DNA of 64,000 bases from Cristatella mucedo. Lineage: Eukaryota; Bryozoa; Phylactolaemata; Cristatellidae. Position numbers and translations under genes: made by a program. Positions 36,560 to 46,794 of the stretch are shown in pieces. Every line of letters begins with the position of its first letter. The stretch's first letter is position 1. The notes beneath the pieces are model-generated. The model saw only the letters and a program-made list of their open reading frames with translations. It searched no databases and was not told the DNA's origin. The stretch lies in the NCBI GenBank assembly GCA_009760855.2, contig WPIO01000001.1:20674501-20738500 (forward strand). The letters run 5' to 3'.

Positions 36560-37800
36560 TAGCAGGCGAGCGCGAGCATGCGAACCGAGTGCAGCGGTCT
36601 GAGAGGCCTTCCGGTAATAGTATACGCTTACAAACTGGCGCGAGCCGACGATGCGGGGCGCCCCGGCGTCTGCCGCTCTCGAAATGACCTCCGTCGCTGC
36701 CGATCGAGGCGCGCCTTTGCCGTTCCATAAGCGAGCGCTGGGCGACCGCAGGTACAGCCTACGAGCGGTCGACCGTTCATGCCGCCGCCGCGGTGGCGGC
36801 GGCGGCTGGTGCAGCTGCGACGGCGGCGCATCTGTGGCCTGCGCCGTGGAACAGCAGAGCACGGAAGCGTTTCGTTTCCTTAACATCTGATAATTCGGCT
36901 CTCGCTGGCAGGCGCGCCTCGGCGGCGACGTCGCCTGCGGCGCCCGATCTAGCGGGCGTTCTAGTTAGAAAAGGCCGGCCCACCGCTAAGCTGTTGCGTC
37001 GGCGTGCAGCGCTGTAGCAGCGCCGTGTCCGCTGTCTGGAGAGGCGGCGGCCGCTTCCGCGTGACGATCGACGCCGTCCGTTCTAGCCGCGTCGGCTGAC
37101 GGAGAGGTGACGGCGGCCGCAGGGGCAGCGACCTGACCCGCGCCGGTGGCGACCACCGAGGCGGCCTCCTTGTCTTTATCGTACGTAATAGCATACTTGC
37201 TCAGCCTGACCAGCTGACGTCGGCCTAATATCACGGCGAGAACGGAGGCCAGCAGCCACAAGCTCACCAATACTATGATGGCGGTCACGTTGCCCTCCAT
37301 TTCGACGAGCGCTACGCGGCAGTGGCGAGCCGGCCTTCGATTGCAGCTCAGTCGGCGCTCGTACGCTCGGCGCTTCCGCTCGCCCGGCCCCTGGCTTGAA
37401 CCTACGCGAGGGCAAAGCGGATGCGATCTGCCAGCTGGGGCCAAGGCCTGGGGTCACCGCCTCGTCTTTACTAGGAGCTGGGTTACCCGCATTTCCTGCA
37501 GCCGTGCCTGGTGGGCAGTATTCTGCTAATGCCCGTTCGGGGTCGGCGCGGGAGGGGCGAGATGCTGGGCCGGCCAGGCTGGCATGACTGCGCTCGCTAA
37601 GCGCGCCGAGCCTACAGCGGTTAAACGGCCCGATGGGGGAGCGGCGAGGCTTGGAGACGGGCTCCCGTCCGCTCTAGCTCCGCCGAGCGGACGAGAGCCC
37701 ACGGAGACGGCGGCGCCTGACGGCTTCGAGTAGGGTTGAGTCGCTCCGACGCCGTCCCCGTCCGTTGTTAGACTGGCCGCCGAAGTGGCTGGCTAGATGC
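36560..37800. promoter_or_regulatory. GC- and CpG-rich island, likely promoter region
   Basis: This stretch is strikingly rich in G+C and CpG (runs such as gccgccgccgcggtggcggc) compared with the AT-rich remainder, with sharp edges at about 36.56 and 37.80 kb. Open frames exist in almost every frame because stops are rare at this composition. I read it as an unmethylated CpG island around a transcription start. It may serve the small membrane-protein frame inside it. Confidence 0.5.
36986..37300 (-). CDS. Small predicted membrane protein
   Basis: ATG at 37300 opens 104 codons ending TAG at 36988-36986. Residues 6-26 (TAIIVLVSLWLLASVLAVIL) form a clear membrane span, followed by basic GRRQLVRLSKYA, and then a low-complexity Ala/Ser/Asp tail of about 60 residues. 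This suggests a single-pass protein with a short outer N-terminus and a cytosolic tail. The frame extends upstream without a stop, so the start is chosen from the ATG directly before the hydrophobic segment. A possible donor (AGCAA|GTATGC) after residue 38 could replace the low-complexity tail with a spliced one. The layout recalls small single-span proteins such as C1orf43, but the resemblance is too slight to name it. Confidence 0.4.
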   Translation of the reverse strand: MEGNVTAIIVLVSLWLLASVLAVILGRRQLVRLSKYAITYDKDKEAASVVATGAGQVAAPAAAVTSPSADAARTDGVDRHAEAAAASPDSGHGAATALHADATA

Positions 37801-38010
37801 TAAAGCATACGTGCTCCGGTCGAGTGAGACGCATTGGCATGTTGGCTGAGTGCACGTGGAAAGGAAATTAAGTTGCCAGCGGCTGTAGCTGTATCATTCA
37901 TGCAGCAGGCAAAAGAGCACTAGGAGCAATCGCTTTAGCGGGCTACAAGGAATGGCCTGCTGCAGGACTCAAAATGAACGCCAGCAACTTTAACAGCCCC
38001 TTTCGAATAA

Positions 38011-38147
38011 TGGCAGAAGAGCCCTCAAGGCTATCGCTGCCGCTTGCCGTGGCGATATTGGATCGCCGGTCGCAGGATTCGAACCCACGAACTCGAGATC
38101 GAGTTCGTGAAAAAAACCACCTTACCTAGTGGGCCATTACGGCTCAT
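38011..38147 (-). mobile_element. tRNA-derived SINE (family 2)
   Basis: Reversed: 'agagccctcaaggctatcgc..ttgccgtggcgatattggatc', B box gattcgaacccacgaactcg, end ccttacctagtgggccattacggctc. Best family-2 copy in reverse orientation. Confidence 0.8.
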
Positions 38148-38149
38148 CC

Positions 38150-40460
38150 CCGAAGGCGTATTAGCTGCCCGTGACCTGGGTCGTAAGTTCGGGCAGCTTA
38201 CCTCTAAGCTAAGACCTTAAATAGCCTGCTCGAGATCGTGCGTCGAACCTCTACTTTGGGGGGAAGCGAGCAGCCAATAACTCAGACCTGCCTAATTTCT
38301 TTTAATTGCGAAGCAACAATTCAGATGGTCCTTGCCGAAGCGAGCTCTTTTTCTCTCTACATCTCTCGCTGCGGTTTTAATAGATTACCATTTCTCCAGC
38401 TAGCTTTGGTATTAAATGGCTTATTAGTTAGCATATCAATATGAATGTCGCTTATTAAGCATGGCTTGGCATGAATAGTATTTTGAGTGCGACGGTGGCA
38501 TTATGCACCGGCGCAGCCAGGATTTATATGTGAGTGGCAAGGCCAGAAAAATTCTAACATAAGGGGTAAGACCCGCACGATTTTCAAGTAGGCGGGACAG
38601 GACCCGCAATTAATGAAGAATGATAGTGTACTATCACAATGTGAATTTGATGCGAACTCGGCGGCTGCTCTTTGAGTTGAATTAAAGCATAATTTCTTCA
38701 TTAGTGACGGTCGCGGGGCTTAGAATACGTAGCGGGACAGCTTGCTGCCCACCTGCATGGGGTAAATATCCCCGTACCTACTCCACCACTAATATTAAGG
38801 AATTGGAAGGACCAGGCAAGTTCGACGGATTACCGCAGTCCACTACAATCCATTTTAATTAAGCTAAATCAACCGGAAGCGGCGGTGAAAAGCTACGATT
38901 TCGAATGCATTTAGCAAAAAATCCTTTTTATATACTCACTTAATGTCATTGCCATCATCACGCCATTTCGCTCACGCGTTCACATGCAAGTGGGCTGCAA
39001 AGACTGCGAGGGACCTGCACCGCCATCCACTTTACACCACAAATCTGCTGCACAAAGTTCAAACTAGGATTGAATATAAGATTACACTACATTTTAAATT
39101 TACCCATTGCATTTCGTGTCGCTTTGCTTACCAGTTCTCAAGAAGTCCACTGCAATAAATTGTAGCGGTCCAGGCCAATATCACAACCCACTGTATTCTA
39201 CCACAAAACGAAAGAAATCCTATGCGAAAAGTTTCCGTTTTGATTGCATATGACATTAATCTGTTAAAACAAGGCTCACATGGCGTCATTTTACACCTAA
39301 TTGCCGGGAAAATCACGGCAATCGACAGCCATTGTCGAGCCAGCACCACAATTATTTATCATCCCCGAAAATCAACCTGAATGTGACTGGGTGAAGCTCC
39401 AACTTTCCTTGCATTTTGCTGTGTTTAAAGTGCAACTACATCATTTCAACCAATAGCAAATCTACAATCGCGAGCAATGCACGGCAATTGGCAGCAATTT
39501 CCCGGGAAAATACGGCATTACGTTGTGATCACTGGCAGTTTTAAAGAAAGCAACTGGGCGAAGTTCATCTATAGATTGCTAGTTGCTCTGTACTCTATTT
39601 ACGATGCATCTTAGAAATGACATTGCTAATGGTTGTTCGTGAACATGAATTTTGATATACTGCATGGTCTGGACCTTATAATAATATAACAATAATACAT
39701 TTGATATAGCACACTCAGAGAACTCGATCTCTTTCTATGAAATTTGCATTTGCTGCAAAGGAAATCCGATCGAATGATTAGTGATAGCATTCTCAATTAA
39801 CAGCATGAATGACTTGGCTATACCTTAATCGACCAAAATCTGTCGCAAATCAGTCACAGATAAGCTGTGAAAAGCTTCTATTGAACCCATTGGGTGCGTA
39901 CAATCTTGGGCAATGAACAGCATTCGTCTGCAGTGGTCCGGGCCAATGTGGCCACTTTCTACAATGCATTGCAAATCGTCCAGATGTCTGCTGTGCGAAG
40001 CTCAAATTTGGATAGCACATTGCACAACACTCGGTTAAATTGAACTAATACCATCTTAAGGCATTGAGTGTGTACTCTCTCGGCCAACGCTAACCATTTG
40101 AATGCAGTGGCCCGCACAAGCACCACTATCCACTCCTATGCACCATAAATACGCCAGAAGTTCGCTAGGTACAGCTATAAACTTGATTCACATTGATTAA
40201 AGTCTTCAAAAAGCTGTGATGATTTTTAGCAGTATCTTTGTGAATGAGCTACACAGGTTTAAGCCATTACTGAAATGCAAAGCTGGTTCAATCAGCCGCA
40301 CAGCACTGACAAATTAAAAGAAACCGGCCAGACGATAATCAATTTTTTAGTGCATGCCGCACTGGATTCTTCTTAAAGTGTACCGAAAAATTCTGTATTT
40401 CATGAAAGTTTGCTTGGAAATTTTCACACAAAGCACTGAAGTTGGCAAGAATTGCCCTGG
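38150..40460. other. AT-rich region with degenerate low-copy repeats
   Basis: Blocks resembling 'tgcagtggtccgggccaat..ccactttctac' recur loosely near 39.0, 39.16, 39.47, 39.93 and 40.10 kb, and gccgggaaaatcacggcaat recurs as cccgggaaaatacggcatta. They may be relics of an old tandem or dispersed repeat. No coding frame with support. Confidence 0.3.
39675..39815 (-). mobile_element. LINE family-1 3' end
   Basis: Reversed tail aataatacatttgatatagc, acactcagagaactcgatctc and cagcaaa-type UTR (tgctgcaaaggaaatccgat). Tail stem partly lost. Confidence 0.7.
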
Positions 40461-40469
40461 CTAATAGTC

Positions 40470-40575
40470 AGCTAACCGTTCGATCGTGCTTCGTTTGCAG
40501 CAAACGTAAAGTGCCTAGAAAGAGATTGAGTTATTCGAGGGCGCAATATCAAATGCATTATTATTATTATTATTA
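40470..40575 (+). mobile_element. LINE family-1 3' end
   Basis: gtttgcagcaaacgtaaagt, 'gcctagaaagagattgagtt..gagggcgc' and (ATT)n. Only the last 100 bp. Confidence 0.75.
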
Positions 40576-41258
40576 TTGCTTTAATTCAGTCCACTCCAAC
40601 AGTGAGCTGAATTTATATTCTCGACTTTTGATTGCCTATGACAGTTAAATGTTCTTACTGTATCCCGACAAAAGCTGACAGTCGTTAGCAAAAAGCTTTC
40701 CCGTGGAAATAGGTTGAAAGTCAAGGCGCAGCTTCAGGCATACTTATGCTGAAATTACATTCATCTAAATAAAAAGAATTTCTATTAGTTCAGCAAAAAT
40801 TGAGGGAGTACAGCCAATATAGATCGCTTGTTCATTCTAGGTAATGCCTCGTAAGACTGGCGAGCGCCAAACGACAAAACGAGCTGTCGCTTTTGTGATA
40901 ATTTTGAAGTTAAACACGCCGTATTGATTAATGGTATCTATTCACCCTTAAAAGTGATTCATAAGACGGCTACGCGGACATTATAGACCGAACATAAAAC
41001 GCACCGAGCGGTGTAGGTAGGAAGGAGGAGGCACTGCAGCTGCGATTCGATCGGGCACGAATCAATTTGAAGTGGCTTCTAGTGAAATCATTAGTAGTGC
41101 CATCGCTACCCATAAGGAAGACAGACGAATCTCAGGTTAATGTGTCACCATTTTCACACATATTCACTTAAACGAGACAATTTTTAAAAAGAGCATACGC
41201 TTGATCTTGAGGGATGAGACAACTAAGACACGGCTAACCTTTCTGTGGTTTCATTTAA

Positions 41259-41573
41259 TTAATGACAATGCCCCTGATCGTTGTACGAGTGGGCCGTGAC
41301 ACTCAATGTGGTAGGCAGTCGAGACGCGCTATTGGTGATCGCTATGGCAAAGGAGTCAGGGCACTCCGGTGGGCTGGAGGGGCGAAGAGAGTCGTGCTTC
41401 GCCTTGCTCCGTGTGTGGTGTTGCTCGTCGGCTAGCGTTCTGTGCTGTTCGCGACGATAACTCAAAGCTAAACTTTCAAAAAGAAAAAAGAATGTGCGAC
41501 TTGACAACGTTGGAGATGTGCGAATAAACTTACTCGATATCTCCTTGGCACATTCAGTTTCAGAAGAAGCCAT
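41259..41573 (-). CDS. Candidate two-exon gene, unrecognised
   Basis: Exon 1, 41573-41534, starts at an ATG (MASSETECAKEIS) and ends at a strong donor TCGA|GTAAGT, phase 1. Exon 2, 41467-41259, follows a strong acceptor (cttttttctttttgaaagtttag) and stays in phase for 68 codons (SYRREQHRTLADEQHHTRSK, then ITNSASRLPTTLS) to TAA. The product of 82 residues is basic and polar with no recognised domain. An alternative reads exon 1 from an acceptor at about 41580 in another frame (FEWLLLKLNVPRRYR), joined to an upstream exon at 42185-42276; that version ends two codons into exon 2. The opposite strand of exon 2 is also open for 57 codons. Confidence 0.35.
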   Translation of the reverse strand: MASSETECAKEISSKFIRTSPTLSSRTFFFLFESLALSYRREQHRTLADEQHHTRSKAKHDSLRPSSPPECPDSFAIAITNSASRLPTTLSVTAHSYNDQGHCH

Positions 41574-42184
41574 TCAAAATCTATTAAAATTACGAACAGG
41601 TCCTTCAGGTGTCGCTGGTAATTGTTTGTACAGTTTGTAAAATTTCATCTTTACATCCTCAAAAATGGCTCTTAAAAATGCAAGAATCATGGCTGCTGGT
41701 ACGAGATGGGCTCGTAAGTGCATGGTTTTCACCTGGATGAACTAGTGGATAGTTGTTTTCCAGTCTAAAATAAATCCAATGCTGTATTAATCTGGACTGG
41801 AGTTGCATTAAGTGGGAAGAACCTCCTTAGTTTCCGACGAGACATCTTCAGGAGGTGGCAAACGCACTGTCCGGTTAGCAAGTACAGGCCTGCGGTAAGG
41901 GGCGCAGAATGCGGTCAAGTTGGTTGCCAGATTGTATTTCACTGCCGGCCGGAAGCTCTCTCTGGTATGAAGTGTTGCTTGAATTAAGGAAGGCGTACCG
42001 GGTAGGGGGTTAGTCTTGGCACCACTAGTTCACGAGTAATCTACGCGATAATTCAATAGCTTGCTTAACTCAAGTGATAAATTAATTGATCGCAGGCGAT
42101 TCAAAGCAAATACTACATGTCCGTGACCAGTTCTCTGTAATTAGTATTTGCGGTCCACGAATTAGGATTGAGATAAACACTTAC

Positions 42185-42276
42185 CTCGAAGTGGCCCAAA
42201 AGCAACGCGGTAGTTGACACGATCAGCACTGTTATTTGGCTTCGTAACTACAGCCTCAATGTTTTCCACTGAGCTA
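42185..42276 (-). CDS. Candidate internal exon, unrecognised
   Basis: A 92-nt stretch reads SSVENIEAVVTKPNNSADRV then NYRVAFGPLR and ends at a strong donor CGAG|GTAAGT at 42184, phase 1. The only in-frame acceptor is gtgctgcag, which has a poor pyrimidine tract. An upstream frame (MSTTNSPSNGDMLAAVEGYA, around 42.33-42.42 kb) could belong to the same gene but lacks a usable donor. The two exons to the left (41.26-41.57 kb) may continue it. Confidence 0.3.
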
Positions 42277-42739
42277 CTGCAGCACTTGAGAACGCAACTT
42301 TTTCTTTTTCAAGTTAGCATCTGGAAATGGTGATTGCCAGCGAGTTCTCGCAGGCGTAGCCTTCGACCGCGGCCAGCATGTCTCCGTTCGACGGTGAATT
42401 CGTCGTGCTCATTCATTTGTGAGATTCGGGGAAGGGGAGCGCCTTATACAGAGCGGTTTGTGATCAAGCTGCTGCTGCAGCATGAGCAGCAGCAGCAGCT
42501 TAGAGCCAGTCGCGTTCATGCTGACGAACTCTTATACTCTGCTAAGCAAGCGGCTTTTCCAAAGGAAGACCGCCCCAGTTTTAGGTACGGTAGCAAGCTC
42601 TTTGCAACTATGACGAGTTGTCTTAGCCCTTCCGCCACACCACAAATTCACTGCACCGTTTTTGCGATCTGGTGGGATCCGGTTGTTTCAATTTGCTTCA
42701 GCTGTACTAGTTTTAAACCACAAACTGGATGCTTCCTGC

Positions 42740-42925
42740 TGGATGCTACTACCCCTAGCCATGTTATTCATGTTTTTTTTTTTATCAAGCATGATAATCC
42801 TCACGTTTCAATTGCATTTCCCTTTGCAGCAACTGAAAAGCTCCTAGAAAGAGATTGAGTTCTCTGAGGGTGCTTTATCAAGTGCATTATTATTATTATT
42901 GTTATTATTACTATTATTACGACTT
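42740..42925 (+). mobile_element. LINE family-1 3' end
   Basis: accctagccatgttattcatg, a T run, tccctttgcagcaactgaaa, stem-loop and (ATT)n. Overlaps the end of a 174-codon plus frame, whose C-terminal part is therefore not host protein. Confidence 0.85.
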
Positions 42926-43284
42926 CGTTGGCAAACCATTGCATCAATGCAGCAAGGGTAGATAATGCAAAGCACAATTATAAAACAGTAAATAATACCT
43001 AACTTAGGTATCAACTCTCTCAATAAAAAGGAATAGAGAGACGATTAATTTTCATTGTCTGGGGTGGACCTTCCTGTTGCTTGATTTAAAAAAAAATAAT
43101 AGTAGTTCAATTATTCACAGATGCTGAATAGCAGTTTATAATTTTCTTAGGCTAGAGCTCGTTACAAGTCCACCGAGGTTTAAAGGACAGAACTTTGTAC
43201 AAGTAACTGCGCTTTCAAAGACGCTCTAGAATCGGGGAAGACGATGAGCTTTCCGTTCTTATGAACCGAAAGTCTGGAACTCGC

Positions 43285-43606
43285 TTAACGCAGTGGTCGC
43301 CGCGTTCATTAGAGTTTGAGCTCAAGAGTCGTCTGTTCCAGTCAGCTTGCTCTCCGCCACAAAAAACTTGTCTTTACATGTAAGGGCGTGCTATGTGTGA
43401 GTACCAATGCATGCTTCAGTGCGGTGGCGTCGAGCATTTTCATGATTGCTTTAGCTTGCTGGCCTCAAATGCTATGTGTCTGCTTTTGAATACTTGGTAC
43501 CATGCATGAAACTAACCCCTGGGTACTGGTTCTCTTCGTGTAAGATGTAAAGCGCCTGAATTGGGATTTCATTCTTCTAGGGCGTTATACCGACGGCACA
43601 TTATTA
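43285..43606 (+). mobile_element. Long tRNA-headed SINE with LINE-like tail, diverged
   Basis: Possible tRNA-like head (cgcagtggtcgccgcgttca, gtctgttccagtc), about 200 bp of body, then gtaaagcgcctgaattgggatttcattc and attattatt tail. Same plan as 25.2-25.6 kb but more decayed. Confidence 0.4.
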
Positions 43607-43879
43607 TTGCTATCTTCGCTTGAAGCCTGCATGTGAACTGTACTAATATCCATTGGCCAAGAGTTTGAAGCACAAAGTTATTCCAAATAGTGAGAACATC
43701 GCGGTATACTTAAGACTAGATAATTCAGTATCAACTAATATCTGGGATCCAACAACACATGCTTAAGTAGACGACCGGAGAGCGCGGCATCGAAATTCCT
43801 CGAGTTGCTAGTGACTCATGGACGCAAGCCCCTAGCAACTGGCTCACGGGATTGATAGTCGAGCAGACGCCGGACCGTT

Positions 43880-45762
43880 ATGTTGCCTGCTGGTTCACTC
43901 CTGTTTTTCTCTGCATTATTAAGCACGTGCGGTTGGAATAATTGGGGTATGGTATGCTTATTTTTTTTTAGCTCGGGTGATACATTCTGTCGTAGAGCCT
44001 GCTCTATCTGCAGCTAAGACAGATGGAGTCTGTGTAGAGTCAGGCTCCTTAACTTATCAACCGATGATTGAACTGGCCAGACATGCAACGTTGTAGCACA
44101 CGGACTAGTTTGCTATCAGTGCAACAGCCTAACCCATAAGACCTGTGCATCACAAGAGATTAATCTGCAGCTGCTTCAAGAGTGTCAGTTAGACCAATAC
44201 GGAAGACCAGCATTTGTGTGCAGAGAGGATTACCAATCAGGTTAGAAAGCTGTTTCTAAGCCTTGTCTGAATTTAACGCTTCTGTGCTCGACCAAGCTTA
44301 CACATACAAGCTGTAGGGCGAGCTATTAGGCTGACTGAAATTGTGGAAATGTATTAATTATTGAGATTTATAACTTCCTGCAGCACCAAGCTGTATAACT
44401 TGCTTCTGCTGTTCTTGCCCAAAGATGATACGATCTGCTCAATCGATTCATATCCGGCACGGCTTCACTGCAATTAAAGCTAACCTTGTGTACCAACAAA
44501 CGACGGTACAATAGTCGCCGAAGACGCTAATTAAAATATACCTATGGTTGGTCTTACTAGCCGTACGCCTGTTTAATGTCCCATCCCTATTCTCTGTCAA
44601 ACGCTAGGAGTTCAGGGCCATGCCTCATGAAATTGTGTCACGATTTACATAAGTATAAAATAATGCTGCTTTCTTCCATGTAAAGCAAACTGCAATAAAA
44701 TGAGGCCATGGAAAGATATTCACCTGCAGTTGAGTGCCCAGGATGAGATTTATTTCTGAGGGCACTATACAAGTTTATTATTATGATTATTATCCATATA
44801 CCGGCAAGAGTAAATCAAGCGTGCCTGGACATTGCATTCCTTGTACCTGGGTAATGCTATCTGGTCAAGTAAGTTCCTGAGACTTCCTCGAGCTGGCCTT
44901 CATACTGTACGTGGTATATATATCCATCTATAACTCAGCAAGGACTTCTGTTGTGCTGGAGAGTTCCTAGAGCCCACTAAAATATAATCCCGTAGCCCAC
45001 TAAAATCTATGCAGCTTCCCGTGCCCAAGAGTTGCTAACTCACTCTTGTCTGACAGAACAATGAGCAAGTCAGAAGCAAGCTAAGTCAGGAGCATTGTCG
45101 AGGAAGCAAATAAAATGGAAGTGGGAGCTAAGGATAATTGAACATAACTGGCCTGAGTCGATAGCAGGAGATAGGTTGTTGCTTAGGAATTGCAGAATTT
45201 CACAGCCTACGGCCGCAGAGCAAGCACTTTTGCAGGCTTTTACTGTCAAAAAGCATATACGGTACGTCACAAGGTCTGAAAATAGTAATTTCGTGCAGGT
45301 GTACCGTCCAGGGGACATGGTTCAATTCTAAATTATAGTCCTAGTAGCTGCGAATGCATACTGACTGCAGACCTTACTGACAGTGTGCACATAGAGCAAT
45401 TGAATGATTCCAGCAAAGCTTCTGTCATTCATGCTTGCTTGCTCCAGAAGACTCATCAATGACTTAACGGCTATGTGAATGCATTCAGTTAAGCAGGCTA
45501 CACAGATTCGCGTGCGTGGGATCACGTTGCAGTCTTCTCGGAAAACCTGGTCGTTCGCTCTTGCGGCTTCACGAACGACTCGGGATGCAAATCATACACC
45601 GGTCAAGATGGCAAAGGTAATTTATTTAGAACTATATGCAGCTGCTCTAGAGATGGATGTAACTTGGCCGTAAGTGCTAGGATTGCCATCACTTTAAAAA
45701 TTGTGCCACTCATGATAGTGCTGATCATATGGTGGACACAACTTTGCCAGCTGCTGGTTTAA
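43880..45762 (+). CDS. Quiver/sleepless-like Ly6/uPAR GPI-anchored protein
   Basis: Three exons join in phase: 43880-43931 (MLPAGSLLFFSALLSTC, signal peptide; phase 1), 44097-44240 (VCYQCNSLTHKTC start; phase 1) and 45533-45762 (VVRSCGFTNDSGCKSYTG, then ICSCSRDGCN). The product is 141 residues. It has exactly ten cysteines in the quiver/sleepless arrangement: CYQC near the mature N-terminus, an RSCG block and a closing CxCxxxxCN. After CNLA comes a hydrophobic stretch (LKIVPLMIVLIIWW) to the stop, as in GPI signals. Family members are surface three-finger proteins that modulate ion channels and receptors in Drosophila; that role here is inferred. Intron 2 holds a LINE tail and a repeat-C relic. 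A perfect GTAAGT sits at 45670, right after CNLA, and an acceptor at 45865 opens 64 in-phase codons without the hydrophobic tail, so a soluble isoform is possible. ATTAAA lies near 45829. Confidence 0.75.
44690..44790 (+). mobile_element. LINE family-1 tail remnant in Ly6 gene intron 2
   Basis: gagtgcccaggatgagattt, atttctgagggcactataca and attattatgattatt. Strongly diverged. Confidence 0.5.
45050..45300 (-). repeat. Repeat family C relic
   Basis: Parallels the reversed repeat-C copy at 58.9-59.2 kb: ctaagtcaggagcattg against ctaagtcagaagggcag, and gtcgatagcaggagataggt against gtcggcaacaggagagtaca. Lies in intron 2 of the Ly6 gene. Confidence 0.4.
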
Positions 45763-46385
45763 GCCGAGGGCAACAGCAGCTACACGGCTATTGAATGGTG
45801 CGTCTGTAATTGCAATACTTGTTGCTATATATTAAAGATCTTCGGCTGCCTTGTTTATGCTACAGTTGCTGCCGCTGGATGCTAGCACCGCATGTATCGG
45901 CAAGGTGGAAAGCACAGAAAGAAAGAACATCTTGTACAGAATCAGACCTTTAGAATCAACCCACGAGAAAAAGTATGCAGCTCATTATTTGGACGAAGGA
46001 CTAAACGTGATAGGTTACACTGAACGATTACACACGAAGAACAAAAACTATAAATCATAATTAAATTATACACAAAATTAGCTTATCAACATATGCCCAT
46101 TCTGGTTTTCTTGAGCAAATACCTACAAAGGTAAATTTCGGACAAAAGGTGCAAGTCCAATAGGATTCACGAAAATATCACCACAATGCAGTGCCCATGC
46201 CAGCAACAGATGGAAACTGTGCTGGTCGAGGAAGTGTCCAGTAATGGAGTTCATTGATTAGTTCGGACAGGATTATCGACTGAGGTCTGGGCATGCCCAG
46301 CCTCACCTTCATCGCGGCAGCTTGGAGGCAAATTACTTTCACAAGTCAGCCAGCCGAGTGAACGAGTACCCGGCACAGGCAAAGG

Positions 46386-46386
<1 letters not shown>

Positions 46387-46478
<92 letters not shown>
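46387..46478. repeat. (TA)n microsatellite
   Basis: About 90 bp of pure TA, then gctatatatttta. Lies about 300 bp beyond the PSMD10 stop codon. Confidence 0.95.
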
Positions 46479-46479
<1 letters not shown>

Positions 46480-46794
46480 CTATATATTTTAAAGTGGGCA
46501 TTTACGTAAAGGCAGCGCTCTAGTTGGCAACAGCGCTTTAGTTGACAGCAGCAAACGCTTGCCAAAACGATCGATAGCACGAAGAGCGAAACTACGAGCA
46601 TTTAGGTAATTATATGTGCACGCACGAACCGACATGGTTGCTCAGACATGCAGCGTCACGGCTTGGCAGGCGGTGCACTACCAGTCACTGCTGCAGCTGC
46701 CACACATCGTTTAGGCTCAGACCAGGCGAGAGAGAGCATCCCTCTCTAGGCCAGCTTTCCCGCTCACTCGACTGCACAGGAGCTGCCGCTGCTG

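Noticed and set aside
42334-42858. 174-codon plus-strand gene
   Set aside because: Its last third is the LINE 3' end, and the GC-rich first part is open on both strands. No splice or domain support.
45851-46060. A 64-residue polar C-terminus as the main end of the Ly6 protein
   Set aside because: Read-through of the preceding exon gives a hydrophobic GPI-type tail and stop, matching the family better. The downstream exon is kept as a possible alternative isoform.
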